A DNA stretch of 64,000 nt from Clostridia bacterium (lineage in GTDB: Bacteria > Bacillota > Clostridia > TANB77 > CAG-508). The position numbers and the translations under genes were made by a program. Within the stretch, counting starts at the first letter, position 1, and the number at the start of each line of letters is the position of its first letter. Location of the stretch: NCBI GenBank assembly GCA_017437145.1, contig JAFSBT010000003.1, positions 1-64,000 on the forward strand, given 5' to 3'. Positions 15,214-24,599 of this stretch are shown piece by piece. The notes beneath the pieces were generated by a model. It made no database searches. It was not told where the DNA came from and was given only the letters and a program-made list of their open reading frames with translations.

Positions 15214-16032
15214 ATGAAAAATGACATGATGGATAAGCAACAAGGAGGACTTTCTAAATTGGAGTTGTTACGCAAAAAAAGAAGTCTTCCCCAAACAGAA
15301 GTCAATGTCGAAAAGGCAATCGACGGTTTTGCTTCATCGATTGATACTGAAACTATGATGGCAGAAATTGCACAGAATTCTGCTGTTATAAATTTCATGG
15401 TTGATCGCAGCGGCTCTATGGATGACACATCTACTCCAATTGCTAATGAGATAAACAACTTCGCTTTAAGACAGGCGACAAAACTTTATTCAACAAAGAT
15501 TTCTCTTACACTGTTTGATCATTATGTTGAATCACAGTTTAGCAAAGTAGATGTAAAATCTTTTACACCCATTTCTCCATGGCTATGCCCTGGTGGAACC
15601 AACATCTATGATGCTATAATTACAAGTATGCCTTCAATTCTTCCAACAGATGCAAATCACAAATTGCACTTGATTATAACTGATGGACAGAATGGAAGTA
15701 GTAATCATTCTTTGGAAGATGTAAGAAGACTAATTTCAAGCAGAATAAATGCTGGTGAGCATATTTTCCTGCTTTATAATGACATTAATAATCCGTGTTC
15801 TCAGACAAGCTCGAAAGAATATGCAGCCTCTCTCGGAATAAAATCTAATAATGCTGTGAACTTTAATCGTAATGGAGATGGTATAAAAATAATTTTCCAA
15901 GCAATTGAAGATTTGTTAGATGGACTTCGTACAGATGGCGCAATTCCGAATGATTGGTCAAAAGCAATATCGGCGCATCTTGCTAACCCTCTGGGTGTTA
16001 AAGCAAAAGAAACAAAATTTTTGTCCGAGTAA
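15214..16032 (+). CDS. von Willebrand factor A domain protein
   Basis: 272 aa. A complete MIDAS metal site is visible: D64-x-S66-x-S68 in DRSGSMDD, T129 in CPGGTN, and D157 in ITDGQN. The domain spans about residues 55-245, with no signal peptide or membrane helix, so it is cytosolic. Such proteins bind partners through the metal (TerY/YegL-like and chelatase-type systems). AGGAGG precedes ATG. The next gene, 76 nt on, encodes a large J-domain protein. The pair has its own promoter and final terminator, implying a shared job. Substrate unknown. Confidence 0.85.
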   Translation: MKNDMMDKQQGGLSKLELLRKKRSLPQTEVNVEKAIDGFASSIDTETMMAEIAQNSAVINFMVDRSGSMDDTSTPIANEINNFALRQATKLYSTKISLTLFDHYVESQFSKVDVKSFTPISPWLCPGGTNIYDAIITSMPSILPTDANHKLHLIITDGQNGSSNHSLEDVRRLISSRINAGEHIFLLYNDINNPCSQTSSKEYAASLGIKSNNAVNFNRNGDGIKIIFQAIEDLLDGLRTDGAIPNDWSKAISAHLANPLGVKAKETKFLSE

Positions 16033-16037
16033 TTTTT

Positions 16038-16074
16038 ACTGCTGTCAATAATTTTATAATTTTTTGACAGTGGT
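16038..16074 (+). promoter_or_regulatory. Hairpin between vWA and J-domain genes
   Basis: actgctgtcaa (16038-16048) pairs over 11 bp, with G-T pairs, with ttgacagtggt (16064-16074). No T-run follows, so it may be a processing or stability element that sets the ratio of the two proteins. Confidence 0.55.
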
Positions 16075-16108
16075 ACTCAAAAGACTATTAAGGAATGGGA
16101 GGAATCTT

Positions 16109-18910
16109 ATGGATCCTTATAAAGTTCTGGGTGTTGAGCGGGATGCATCAGATGAAACTCTAAAACGGGCATTTAGAAGTTTAGCAAAGAAATGTCATCC
16201 TGACTTGTTTCATACCGATGAAGAAAAAGCAGAAGCTACAGAGAAATTTAAAACTCTTAATGCTGCATGGGAATTGATAGGAACATCTGAAAGTCGTGCT
16301 ATTTACGATGCAAGTAATCCAGTTGTTGTGAATGTTTATGAATATTATTCAAATAAAAAAACTTCACACAAAGGTCACGAGGATTGCAAAAGTAAACGTT
16401 CAGATGTAGATATTGAAAATGAAAAGCAGCGAAAAGCTATTTTGCAATTTCTTAATGTCGAGTATGAGCACAAAGAAGAAATTTTTGAAATGTTTTCTGA
16501 ACTTGCTACTGGTGCTTTAAATGGTGTTTTTTCTGCAGAAGAGTATATTGAAATGCTTGAATTAGTGCTTCAAGAACAACAAGACTGCATAAAAAAAATA
16601 AAGCAAATTATAAGAGTGGCAAAAGAGAAAAATTTAACCGGTATGGAAGAAGCTTTAATTAAGGCTAAGCAAGTGATTGAAGAGTTAACACAAAAAGCTA
16701 AAGAAACTCCGAGAACTCTTACAGAAGCACATTATGTAGAAGAGACAAGAATATTAACTGAAAAGGTTAATAAACTTATTGCAGGATTTCCTGACAGAGT
16801 AAATTTCATATCTAACTTTGATCTTTTAGAAAAAACATGGGAATTTAATAACGATAGTGAAATAACTTCCTATTGTAAAAAAATAAAGAAAAAAGTTGCC
16901 AAAACCTTAAACGATATAAGGTGGGTAGAAAAAATTACGAATGAACGTAATATAAAAATAGGAACAATAGCTCTGGGCGATCCTAATTCAAGATGGGAAA
17001 GTGATAGAGATGAAAGAACTTTAAAACAATTGGAAGAAATTGTTTTAGATAAAAGTCAAGTTCTTATTTTAAGCCTTCAAAAGTTACGTGAGAAGTTTTG
17101 GGAAGAAAGATGTGATATTTCTAAAAATTCAAAGGGTCAAGTTGTTTTTTCTGGGACAAAATGGAACACAAGAAACTGCAAAGGAACATTTATATGTCCT
17201 GCAAATGTAACTTCCATTGATAGAGATGCATTTGATAATCTAAAAGAAATGAGTGCAATATCTTTATCTGCTTCACTTATTAGTGATTCTTATTCAATAG
17301 CGATACCATATAAGATAAAGGAATTAATTCTTAATTTCGATAAAAAAACACAAGTTGTGAATATTTCAAACTTTGATACACCATGTATAATTCGAAAAAA
17401 ACAGTATATTTGTATTAAACATAGGTATGACAGTCAGTTGTATTTTATACTTGTTGATGAAAATGGAGTATATGTTTATGAAGATTCAAAATTGTGTCAA
17501 TTAATGGGTGTAGAAACGACTAAAGAAGTTGAAGAATTAACTCATAAGTGGCGTTATAAGTTTCAAAAATATCACTTGCAAATTCATGCATGGGCACAAG
17601 TAAGTAAAAGGCTTCCGCAAGAAACTGTTATGAGATTTATACCAGCTAATGCAGAATCAGCTAAGAGATGGTTGGAAATCGATAAAACTAATTTTGAAAA
17701 AGTATTATCCCAAAACAGTGTTGAGTTGGAAGAACGAATTATTCGCTTGTATGTTGCTCTAGGAGCTTTAGGAGATGAATATTCTCATATGCAGGCAGAG
17801 TACTTAATTGCTCAGCTCGATATTGAAGGAATGTACCGTTCGAGATTAGAACGCATACCGCAAGAAAACATTGAATCAAAGTATCGTTCAAGAACAAAAC
17901 GTATAAGTTTGTGGCGAATAGGTGATGAGGAAAAAGTCAAAAAAGATCCAATGGGATATGTACCTAAAGAAGCAGTTGAATTTGTTAAATCAAATATTTG
18001 CAATAAAGAATTTATGCCCTATATTTTAACTTTTTTAGAGGGATATCAAATCTTTAATTCAGAAGCTAAAAAAGCAGGCGTAAAACTTTCACCGGAATTT
18101 GTAATTATAACTGCTCCACAATATATATTTCATGCTAAAACAAATGAAACTCAGGAATTTGCAAAACAGGTTTTAAACATTGAAAGAAGTGTAGAAAAAA
18201 CTGAGATTCTTGAAAAAATTCTTAAACTCAATGCTTATGCACAAAAACAGTTAAATATGGGAATCAAGAAAAAGATTATAGAAACTGTAGATATTGATGA
18301 AAAATCATTAATGCACTATAGATATCTTGATTTAAGCCGTTGTCAGACATATTTAGATTTCGCACACCAATTTCTAATAAAAAAAGACTATGGAAAAAAA
18401 AGAAATAGATTTTTTAGTGTAGAAGCTGAAAATGTTTTTGTTTCAAGTAATAGTCATGCTATAGAAATAGTGGATAGCGAAAATAAGCGTATAGCTATTG
18501 TAATACTAAATTTGTTTGATGAAGGGGAATTATTTGCAGATATAATGAGTTGTGAGACCAAAAGCATGGATGTAATACAAGTTATTAAACGTGCTCTAAA
18601 AGACCAAATGCATTGTAATAGCCGTGTTACAGGAATTTCTATCGGTACTAATGAAGCCCCAAGGGGTGAAAGATTTAATGAATGGAGGAACGTTTTAGAA
18701 GATTCAAATGTAGATTGGATTAAGTTTGAAGTTCATTTTAAAAATCGAGAAATTGGTATTGGATACAAGGGGTATCGTGCAAGATTTATGATTGAAGGAA
18801 ATGAGCAGAGGTTTGCTCGTCCACATCGTCATAGAACATATGCAGAAATATACCAGTATTATCAATGGCAAAGAAGAATAAACCGTCGTAACAACAGATT
18901 GGGATGGTAA
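16109..18910 (+). CDS. Large J-domain protein with LRR_5-like segment
   Basis: 933 aa. Residues 1-65 are a J domain with HPD at 30-32 (KKCHPDLF), so it should stimulate an Hsp70 ATPase. A long charged helical stretch follows (about 100-370). Next comes one leucine-rich repeat like the BspA/LRR_5 type (CPANVTSIDRDAFDNL), then about 500 residues with no family I can name. There is no membrane segment. The ATG at 16109 is chosen for GGGAGG at 16097; an upstream in-frame start lacks a site and would precede the J domain. It is probably co-expressed with the vWA gene. Composition is atypical, with many CGT/CGC codons near the end. Confidence 0.85.
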   Translation: MDPYKVLGVERDASDETLKRAFRSLAKKCHPDLFHTDEEKAEATEKFKTLNAAWELIGTSESRAIYDASNPVVVNVYEYYSNKKTSHKGHEDCKSKRSDVDIENEKQRKAILQFLNVEYEHKEEIFEMFSELATGALNGVFSAEEYIEMLELVLQEQQDCIKKIKQIIRVAKEKNLTGMEEALIKAKQVIEELTQKAKETPRTLTEAHYVEETRILTEKVNKLIAGFPDRVNFISNFDLLEKTWEFNNDSEITSYCKKIKKKVAKTLNDIRWVEKITNERNIKIGTIALGDPNSRWESDRDERTLKQLEEIVLDKSQVLILSLQKLREKFWEERCDISKNSKGQVVFSGTKWNTRNCKGTFICPANVTSIDRDAFDNLKEMSAISLSASLISDSYSIAIPYKIKELILNFDKKTQVVNISNFDTPCIIRKKQYICIKHRYDSQLYFILVDENGVYVYEDSKLCQLMGVETTKEVEELTHKWRYKFQKYHLQIHAWAQVSKRLPQETVMRFIPANAESAKRWLEIDKTNFEKVLSQNSVELEERIIRLYVALGALGDEYSHMQAEYLIAQLDIEGMYRSRLERIPQENIESKYRSRTKRISLWRIGDEEKVKKDPMGYVPKEAVEFVKSNICNKEFMPYILTFLEGYQIFNSEAKKAGVKLSPEFVIITAPQYIFHAKTNETQEFAKQVLNIERSVEKTEILEKILKLNAYAQKQLNMGIKKKIIETVDIDEKSLMHYRYLDLSRCQTYLDFAHQFLIKKDYGKKRNRFFSVEAENVFVSSNSHAIEIVDSENKRIAIVILNLFDEGELFADIMSCETKSMDVIQVIKRALKDQMHCNSRVTGISIGTNEAPRGERFNEWRNVLEDSNVDWIKFEVHFKNREIGIGYKGYRARFMIEGNEQRFARPHRHRTYAEIYQYYQWQRRINRRNNRLGW

Positions 18911-18925
18911 TTTACTACTAACCTC

Positions 18926-18970
18926 AAAGAAATAGGTGTTAGATTATTTCTAGCACTTATTTCTTTTTTT
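18926..18970 (+). terminator. Terminator of the vWA/J-domain pair
   Basis: aagaaataggtgttaga against tctagcacttatttctt, then a long T-run. Confidence 0.88.
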
Positions 18971-19085
18971 GTATTTGGAAGTTAAAATTTACAAGAAGAA
19001 AAGTATGATAAAACCAATTTTTTATTGTAAAAAAATGAAGAAGATTTATAAAAATTTAAATTTAATATAAAAATATACCATTTTA

Positions 19086-19114
19086 TTGACTTTTAACATA
19101 AAATGGTATATACT
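19086..19114 (+). promoter_or_regulatory. Promoter of the his operon
   Basis: TTGACT (19086-19091), 17 bp, TATACT (19109-19114). Confidence 0.75.
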
Positions 19115-19146
19115 AATTAAAATTTCAAAAAAGAAGGGTGTTTTTA

Positions 19147-19209
19147 ATGAGAAATATTATTAATGTTATAAAGGTACATCATCATTGTAAAAACACTTGT
19201 ATTGTATAA
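19147..19209 (+). CDS. His operon leader peptide, 20 aa
   Basis: ATG at 19147 has AAGAAGG upstream and encodes 20 residues including KVHHHC, with three consecutive CAT histidine codons at 19177-19185. A short peptide with a His run just ahead of alternative hairpins and a terminator before the his genes is the classical design of ribosome-mediated attenuation. Ribosome stalling at His codons when His-tRNA is scarce would alter RNA folding. Three His codons is a short run compared with enteric leaders. Confidence 0.75.
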   Translation: MRNIINVIKVHHHCKNTCIV

Positions 19210-19298
19210 AAAAGTTTATGCAGATACAAGTGTTAATTTGCTTGTACCTGCATTAGTAAGAAAGTAAAGCTATGTAGGTAAAAACTACATAGCTTTTT
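19190..19298 (+). promoter_or_regulatory. His attenuator with alternative hairpins
   Basis: Segments that can pair: aacacttgta (about 19190-19200) with tacaagtgtt (19225-19234); gcagatacaag (19220-19230) with cttgtacctgc (19241-19251); tacctgcat (about 19245-19253) with atgtaggta (19272-19280); and the terminator aagctatgtag (19267-19277) with ctacatagctt (19285-19295) plus T-run. The third pairing would block the terminator. Which fold wins during stalling cannot be settled by eye. Confidence 0.7.
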
Positions 19299-19321
19299 TG
19301 TTAGATATTAGGAGGTTAAAT

Positions 19322-20299
19322 ATGTTAGATGAATATTCTTTTTTAATACCAGAAGAAAGTAATGGAGTAATTATTCAAAATGTTAAAGAATTAAGAGGAG
19401 TTGAAACAAAATTAAGAGAAGTTTTTAATAAATATGAATTTAATGAAACTTTAATTCCTTTGTTTGAATATGTTGAACTTTATAAAAGAGTTTATACAAA
19501 TTTTGATGAAGAAAAAATTTATAAATATATTGGTCAAGATGGAAAAGTTATTGCTTTAAGATGGGACTTTACAATTCCATTAGCACGACATTATTTTTCA
19601 CAACATACTGAAGAAATAGGCAGATATTCATATTTTGGTAAAGTATATAGACAAGAAAAATCATATAAAGGTAGAAATAATGAAAGTTATCAGGCAGGCA
19701 TAGAATTAATAAACAATCCTGGAATAAATGGAGATATGGAATGTTTAAATATGCTTCAAGAAATATTGCCAAAATTAGAACTTAAAAATTTAAAAGTAGA
19801 ATTAGGTTCTGCAAAATTCTTTAATAGAATATGTGAATTGACTGGAAACAAACAAAAATTGATTGAAACATTAAATAAAAAAAGTATTAGCCAAATGGAG
19901 GATTTTGTAAAAGAAAATAATGATTTAAATGACAATTTAAAATTATTATTATTAAAACTACCAAGACTTTCGGGCTCTCTAAAAGTTATTGATGAACTAT
20001 TAGAAAATATTGATGATGAAATTATAAAAGATTCATTAATAGAATTAAAAAACATTTATGATAAGCTTAAAAATAAAGAAAATGTAATATTTGATTTGAG
20101 TATGTGTCCATCTATGGAATATTATACAAGTTTAATGTTTAAAGTATATAGCCCATATAGTCCAGAAGCAATAGTAAGTGGTGGTAGATATGATTCTTTA
20201 TATAAAAACTTTAAGAAAGATGTTTCTGCAATAGGAATGGGATTTTATTTAAATAATATTTTAAAAGCAATAGAAAAAGAAGGTGAAATAAATGATTAG
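19322..20299 (+). CDS. hisZ: ATP phosphoribosyltransferase regulatory subunit HisZ
   Basis: 325 aa, a HisRS-like class II fold without tRNA-charging function. It partners the short HisG and gives it activity and histidine feedback. Motif-2-like [16 protein letters not shown] is present, while the C-terminal anticodon domain of HisRS is absent, as expected. ATG at 19322 is chosen for AGGAGG at 19310; an in-frame TTG at 19298 lies inside the terminator. It overlaps hisG by 8 nt. First structural gene of the operon. Confidence 0.93.
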   Translation: MLDEYSFLIPEESNGVIIQNVKELRGVETKLREVFNKYEFNETLIPLFEYVELYKRVYTNFDEEKIYKYIGQDGKVIALRWDFTIPLARHYFSQHTEEIGRYSYFGKVYRQEKSYKGRNNESYQAGIELINNPGINGDMECLNMLQEILPKLELKNLKVELGSAKFFNRICELTGNKQKLIETLNKKSISQMEDFVKENNDLNDNLKLLLLKLPRLSGSLKVIDELLENIDDEIIKDSLIELKNIYDKLKNKENVIFDLSMCPSMEYYTSLMFKVYSPYSPEAIVSGGRYDSLYKNFKKDVSAIGMGFYLNNILKAIEKEGEIND

Positions 20300-20921
20300 A
20301 ATTGCTATAACTAAAGGTAGAATTGAAAAAGATATGTGTAAATTGATGAGAGCTTGCGGATTTGATGTTGAGCCAATAGAAAATAAAGGTAGAGAGTTAC
20401 TAATAAAAACAAAAGATGATATTGAAGTGATTTTTGCCAAGGCAAATGATGTAGTAACATTTATTGAACATGGTATTGTTGATATAGGAATTGTAGGTAA
20501 AGACACATTAGAAGAAAGTGATTTCACAGATTACAATGAATTACTAGATTTAAATGTTGGGAAATGTTATTTTGCATTAGCTGCTTATCCTGAATATAGA
20601 AATAAAAGTTTTAAAAGAAGAAAGAAAATTGCAACAAAATATCCTACGGTTGCAAAAAAATATTTTAGTAAATTACAGGAAAATGTAGAAATAATTAAAA
20701 TTGAAGGCTCAGTAGAACTTGGGCCAGTAATTGGATTAACTGATGCAATAATTGATATAGTAGAAACTGGTTCTACATTAAAGGCTAATGGATTAGAAAT
20801 TATTGAAAAAGTATCAGATATTTCGACAAGATTAATAGCAAATAAAGTTAGTTTAAAATATAAAAGTGAAGAAATATACAACCTAGTAGATAAATTTTAT
20901 GATAAAATAAAAAAAGAATAA
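20292..20921 (+). CDS. hisG: ATP phosphoribosyltransferase, short form
   Basis: 209 aa, the short HisG that needs HisZ; no C-terminal regulatory domain. Catalyses ATP + PRPP to phosphoribosyl-ATP, the first histidine step. Visible landmarks are ITKGRIEKD at the start, [13 protein letters not shown] and the PRPP-loop region [19 protein letters not shown]. It overlaps hisZ and precedes hisH by 11 nt. Confidence 0.95.
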   Translation: MIRIAITKGRIEKDMCKLMRACGFDVEPIENKGRELLIKTKDDIEVIFAKANDVVTFIEHGIVDIGIVGKDTLEESDFTDYNELLDLNVGKCYFALAAYPEYRNKSFKRRKKIATKYPTVAKKYFSKLQENVEIIKIEGSVELGPVIGLTDAIIDIVETGSTLKANGLEIIEKVSDISTRLIANKVSLKYKSEEIYNLVDKFYDKIKKE

Positions 20922-20932
20922 GGGGTACAGTA

Positions 20933-21541
20933 ATGATAGTAATTATTGATTATAATGTAGGAAATGTAAAAAGTGTATTAAATGCATGCAAAAGAATAGG
21001 ATTAGAAGCAATTATTTCAAGAGATGAAGAAGAAATAAAAAAAGCTAAAGGAATAATATTGCCTGGAGTTGGAAGCTTTGCTGTAGCAATGGAAAATTTG
21101 AAAAAATATGGATTAGTTGAGATATTAAATGATAGGAAAGAAAATAATATTCCAATTATAGGAATATGTTTAGGAATGCAAATATTATTTGAAAAAGGTT
21201 TTGAAGTTGAAGAATGTAAAGGATTAGGCTATTTAAAAGGAAATGTTGATATGATTAAAACAACAGAAAAATTACCACATATGGGATGGAATCAATTATA
21301 TTTTAATAGACAAAATCAAATATTAAAAAATATTAAGGAATTAGAAGATGTTTATTTTGTACATTCTTTCATGGCAGATTTTAATAATGAAAATGTTATT
21401 GCATATACGGAATATGGTGGAATGAAAATTCCTGCAATAGTAGGAATGGACAATGTAATAGGATGCCAATTTCACCCTGAAAAAAGTGGAGAAGTTGGAG
21501 AAAGAATATTAAAAGCTTGGAAGGAGATTGTAGAATGTTAG
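20933..21541 (+). CDS. hisH: Imidazole glycerol phosphate synthase subunit HisH
   Basis: 202 aa class I glutamine amidotransferase: oxyanion region GVGSF, nucleophile Cys in GICLGMQ, His and Glu in CQFHPEKSGEVG. It releases ammonia from glutamine for HisF. Its stop overlaps the hisA start by 7 nt. AGGGGT-like site before ATG is modest. Confidence 0.95.
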   Translation: MIVIIDYNVGNVKSVLNACKRIGLEAIISRDEEEIKKAKGIILPGVGSFAVAMENLKKYGLVEILNDRKENNIPIIGICLGMQILFEKGFEVEECKGLGYLKGNVDMIKTTEKLPHMGWNQLYFNRQNQILKNIKELEDVYFVHSFMADFNNENVIAYTEYGGMKIPAIVGMDNVIGCQFHPEKSGEVGERILKAWKEIVEC

Positions 21542-22261
21542 TAATACCTGCAATAGATTTAAAAGATGGAGAAGCAGTTAGATTATATAAAGGAGACTAT
21601 AATCAAAAAGTAGTATATAGTAAAGAACCGGAAAAATTAGCAAAAGAATTTGAAAACATGGGAGCTAAATATCTACACGTAGTTGATTTAGATGGTGCTA
21701 AAGATGGAGAATGTACAAATTTAGAAACAATAAAAAAAATTAGAGAAAGTATAACTATACCTATGGAAATAGGTGGAGGAATTCGAAATGAAGAAACAGT
21801 TAGTTTATACTTGGATGAAATAGGAATAAATAGAGTAATACTAGGAACCTCAGCTATAAATAATCCAGATTTCTTAAGTGAAATGATTAAAAAGTACGGA
21901 CCAGAAAAAATAGTTGTTGGTGTTGATGTAAAAGAGGGATTTGTTTCAATTTCTGGATGGCTTGAAAAAAGTGAAGTAAATTATTTGGATTTTATAAAAG
22001 AATTAGAAAAAATTGGTGTTAAGTATATAGTTGCTACAGATATATCAAAAGATGGAACACTATCTCGGACCTAATTTTAATATGTATGAAAAAATAAAAC
22101 AAGAATCTAATATTAATATTATTGTTTCTGGTGGAGTAAAAGATGCTGAAAATATATATGAAGTAGATAGATTAGGATATTATGGTTGTATAGTTGGAAA
22201 AGCATATTATGAAAAAAGAATAGATTTAACGGAGGTAATAAAATGCTTAGAAAAAGAATAA
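21535..22261 (+). pseudogene. hisA: hisA, split by a +1 frameshift
   Basis: Two frames together encode a full HisA (ProFAR isomerase, about 241 aa). The first runs from ATG 21535 to the conserved ATDISKDGTLS. One extra base (C22066 in tatctCggacc) then turns the expected TCT-GGA-CCT (S-G-P) into TCT-CGG-ACC-TAA. The second frame continues P-N-F-NMYEKI through IIVSGGV and stops at 22261, 18 nt inside the hisF start region. All other residues look conserved. Either this is a sequencing error, a recent mutation, or +1 recoding at the rare CGG codon. The histidine pathway would be blocked if it is real and not recoded. Confidence 0.85.
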
Positions 22262-23010
22262 TACCTTGTTTAGATATAAAAAATGGTAAAGTAGTAAAAG
22301 GAATTAATTTTGTTGGACTAACAGACATTGGTGATCCTGTTGATTATGCTAAAATGTATGAATTACAATGTGCTGATGAAATAGTTTTCCTAGATATAAC
22401 AGCAAGTTATGAGGAAAGAGCCATAATTAAAGATATAATTGAAAAAGGCGCAAATGAATTAAGGATTCCATTAACTGTTGGTGGAGGAATAAGAACATTA
22501 AATGATTTTAGAGAAATTCTAAAAAGTGGAGCAGACAAAGTGTCAATTAATTCTGCAGCAGTAAAAAATCCTGAGCTTATAACAGAAGCTTCTAAAGAAT
22601 TTGGAGCTCAATGTGTGGTTGTAGCAATCGATGGCAAAAGAGACGAAGAAGGTAATTTTAAAGTATTCGTAAAAGGTGGACGTGAAAATACGGGATTAGA
22701 TTTAGTTGAATGGGCTAAAAAATGTGAAGAACTTGGGGCAGGAGAAATATTATTAACTTCTATGGATGCAGATGGAACTAAAAAGGGATATGATATAGAA
22801 ATGACAAAAAGAGTTGTTGAGAATGTAAATATTCCTGTAATAGCAAGTGGAGGATGTGGAAGCATACAAGATATAGTTCAAGTTTTTAAAGAAACTAATT
22901 GTGATGCTGCTTTAGTAGCTTCATTATTCCATTACAAAGAAGCAACAATAGATGAAGTAAAAGAAGAATTAGAAAAAAATGATATTAGTGTTAGGAGGAT
23001 TAATAAATGA
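22243..23010 (+). CDS. hisF: Imidazole glycerol phosphate synthase subunit HisF
   Basis: 255 aa beta/alpha barrel cyclase. Catalytic Asp in [13 protein letters not shown] near residue 11 and the second Asp in [13 protein letters not shown] near 176 are present, plus phosphate loops VGGGIRT and ASGGCGS. It uses HisH-derived ammonia to make IGP and AICAR. It overlaps hisA upstream and hisI by ATGA downstream, indicating tight coupling. Confidence 0.96.
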   Translation: MLRKRIIPCLDIKNGKVVKGINFVGLTDIGDPVDYAKMYELQCADEIVFLDITASYEERAIIKDIIEKGANELRIPLTVGGGIRTLNDFREILKSGADKVSINSAAVKNPELITEASKEFGAQCVVVAIDGKRDEEGNFKVFVKGGRENTGLDLVEWAKKCEELGAGEILLTSMDADGTKKGYDIEMTKRVVENVNIPVIASGGCGSIQDIVQVFKETNCDAALVASLFHYKEATIDEVKEELEKNDISVRRINK

Positions 23011-23654
23011 AACCAGATTTTGAAAAAATGGAATTGATTCCAGCTATAGTACAAGATTTTTATACAAAAGAAGTTCTTATGTTAGCATATGTAAATGAAG
23101 AAAGTTATGAGTATATGCTTGAAAATAAAGAAACATGTTTTTATTCAAGAAGTAGAAAAGAATTATGGCATAAAGGAGAAACTTCAGGACACTATCAAAA
23201 AATAAAAAGTATATCATTAGACTGTGACAAAGATACACTATTAATTCAAGTAGAACAAATAGGAGCGGCTTGTCATACAGGAAGTTATTCATGTTTCTTT
23301 AATGAGGTTCAAACATCTGAAGAAGAATACAATAATTTAATAATTGAAGAAGTATATAAAATGATAAAAGACAGAAAAGAAAATCCTAGAGAAGGTTCTT
23401 ACACAAATTATCTTTTAGAAAAAGGTGTAGATAAAATCTGTAAGAAAATAGGAGAAGAAGCTTCAGAAACAATTATTGCAGCAAAAAATACAGATAAAGA
23501 AGAATTGATTGGAGAAATTAGTGATTTAGCATATCACGTGTTAGTACTAATGTTAGATAAAAATATAACAGTTGAAGATATAAAAATGAAATTATCTGAA
23601 AGACATAAAATAGAAGGAAATAAAAAGAAAGAAAATAAAAAAGGAGAATATTAA
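23007..23654 (+). CDS. hisI: Bifunctional PRA-CH / PRA-PH HisIE
   Basis: 215 aa fusion. The N-terminal cyclohydrolase has the zinc/Mg signature [24 protein letters not shown] and CHTGSYSCF. The C-terminal pyrophosphohydrolase (from about 115) has [20 protein letters not shown] and [12 protein letters not shown]. It performs steps 2 and 3 of histidine synthesis. Last gene of this operon; hisB, hisC and hisD are not here. A repeat begins the base after its stop. Confidence 0.95.
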   Translation: MKPDFEKMELIPAIVQDFYTKEVLMLAYVNEESYEYMLENKETCFYSRSRKELWHKGETSGHYQKIKSISLDCDKDTLLIQVEQIGAACHTGSYSCFFNEVQTSEEEYNNLIIEEVYKMIKDRKENPREGSYTNYLLEKGVDKICKKIGEEASETIIAAKNTDKEELIGEISDLAYHVLVLMLDKNITVEDIKMKLSERHKIEGNKKKENKKGEY

Positions 23655-23683
23655 TGTAGGGGCGGGCGACTTTAGTCCGCCCG
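23655..23683. repeat. TGTAGGGG repeat after hisIE
   Basis: Starts directly after the TAA; arms gcgggcg-like and cgcccg pair around actttagt. It is followed by gtgaataatgaatagtt. Confidence 0.8.
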
Positions 23684-23705
23684 AGTGAATAATGAATAGT
23701 TATGG

Positions 23706-23740
23706 AAAGAATTTGCTGGAAAACAGCAAATTCTTTTTTT
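23706..23740 (+). terminator. Terminator of the his operon
   Basis: agaatttgctg pairs with cagcaaattct around gaaaa, then a T-run. Confidence 0.88.
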
Positions 23741-23801
23741 AATAATAAAACAATCAACAAATATTCGAGTACAAATTTAAATTAATACAAATATTATTTC
23801 G

Positions 23802-23901
23802 TTTTACTGAAAATTTTTAAATTTTCAGTAAAAGTTAAAAAGCTAAAATAATTAATTTTTGACAAATGAGAATTCGTTTTCAAAAATTAATATTTTAGCT
23901 T
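23802..23901. repeat. Two-hairpin dispersed element, copy 1
   Basis: Hairpin 1 ttttactgaaaat/attttcagtaaaa (23802-23833), short linker, hairpin 2 aagctaaaat...attttagctt (23840-23901) with ttaatttttga/tcaaaaattaa inside. A second copy lies inverted at 56251-56350. No coding potential. It may be a miniature mobile element or a small RNA. Confidence 0.65.
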
Positions 23902-24002
23902 AATTAATATATTAGAAAAGTAGAAACAATTTGATTTATATTGCAACCATGAAATTTATATGTTAAAATTTATAATTGAAAAAAACAAAATTGGGGAAGA
24001 AA

Positions 24003-24524
24003 ATGAAAAAAATATATTTTATATTAACACATACAGGAACACCACTTGCAAATTTTATAAGATTTTATACTAAAGATGAATTTTCACATGTATCAATTGC
24101 CTTAGATGAAGAATTACAAGAAATGTATAGCTTTGGTAGATTAAATCCATACAATGCCTTTATTGGAGGTTTTGTACATGAATATATAGATAAAGGAACA
24201 TTTAAGAGATTTAAAAAAACTTATGCAAGAATTTATTCTATGGATATAGAAGATGAAAAGTATGATTTATTAGAGCAAAACATTAGAAATTTTCAAGAAA
24301 AAAAAGATGATTATGGGTTCAATATTATAGGAATGTTTGCTGTAGGATTAAACAAAAAAATTAAATTTGATAAAGCATTATATTGTGCAGAGTTTGTAAA
24401 ACAGATGATGGATGAATCACAAATTGAAAATAATTTACCAGAAATAGTAAAACCAGAAAATTTTAAAGATTTAGAAGGATTAGAGGAAATATATACAGGA
24501 AAGTTAAAGGAATATAAATATTAA
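24003..24524 (+). CDS. Permuted papain-like (YiiX/C92-type) protein
   Basis: 173 aa. HVSIALDE near residue 32 supplies the histidine and YCAEFV near 127 the cysteine, in the His-before-Cys order of permuted NlpC/P60-like enzymes. These cleave amide or thioester bonds in lipids, peptidoglycan or proteins; the substrate is unknown. No signal peptide, so cytosolic as read. The ATG at 24003 follows GGGGAAG; an upstream in-frame TTG lacks a site. Monocistronic, upstream of the pyrimidine operon promoter. Confidence 0.75.
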   Translation: MKKIYFILTHTGTPLANFIRFYTKDEFSHVSIALDEELQEMYSFGRLNPYNAFIGGFVHEYIDKGTFKRFKKTYARIYSMDIEDEKYDLLEQNIRNFQEKKDDYGFNIIGMFAVGLNKKIKFDKALYCAEFVKQMMDESQIENNLPEIVKPENFKDLEGLEEIYTGKLKEYKY

Positions 24525-24534
24525 TACTTTTTAC

Positions 24535-24563
24535 TTGACAATAATCGATATTTTTTGTATTAT
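24535..24563 (+). promoter_or_regulatory. Promoter of the pyrimidine operon
   Basis: TTGACA (24535-24540), 17 bp, TATTAT (24558-24563). The short leader to pyrC has no terminator hairpin or PyrR-type anti-antiterminator visible. Confidence 0.8.
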
Positions 24564-24599
24564 TAAATATAGTGAGTAAAAAAAGAAAGGATGGTTTTT

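Noticed and set aside
22031-22261. Separate gene starting at 22031
   Set aside because: It is the C-terminal third of HisA in the shifted frame; no ribosome binding site and continuous homology with the upstream frame.
24564-24599. PyrR-type attenuator before pyrC
   Set aside because: The leader is about 35 nt with no terminator or conserved anti-antiterminator sequence.
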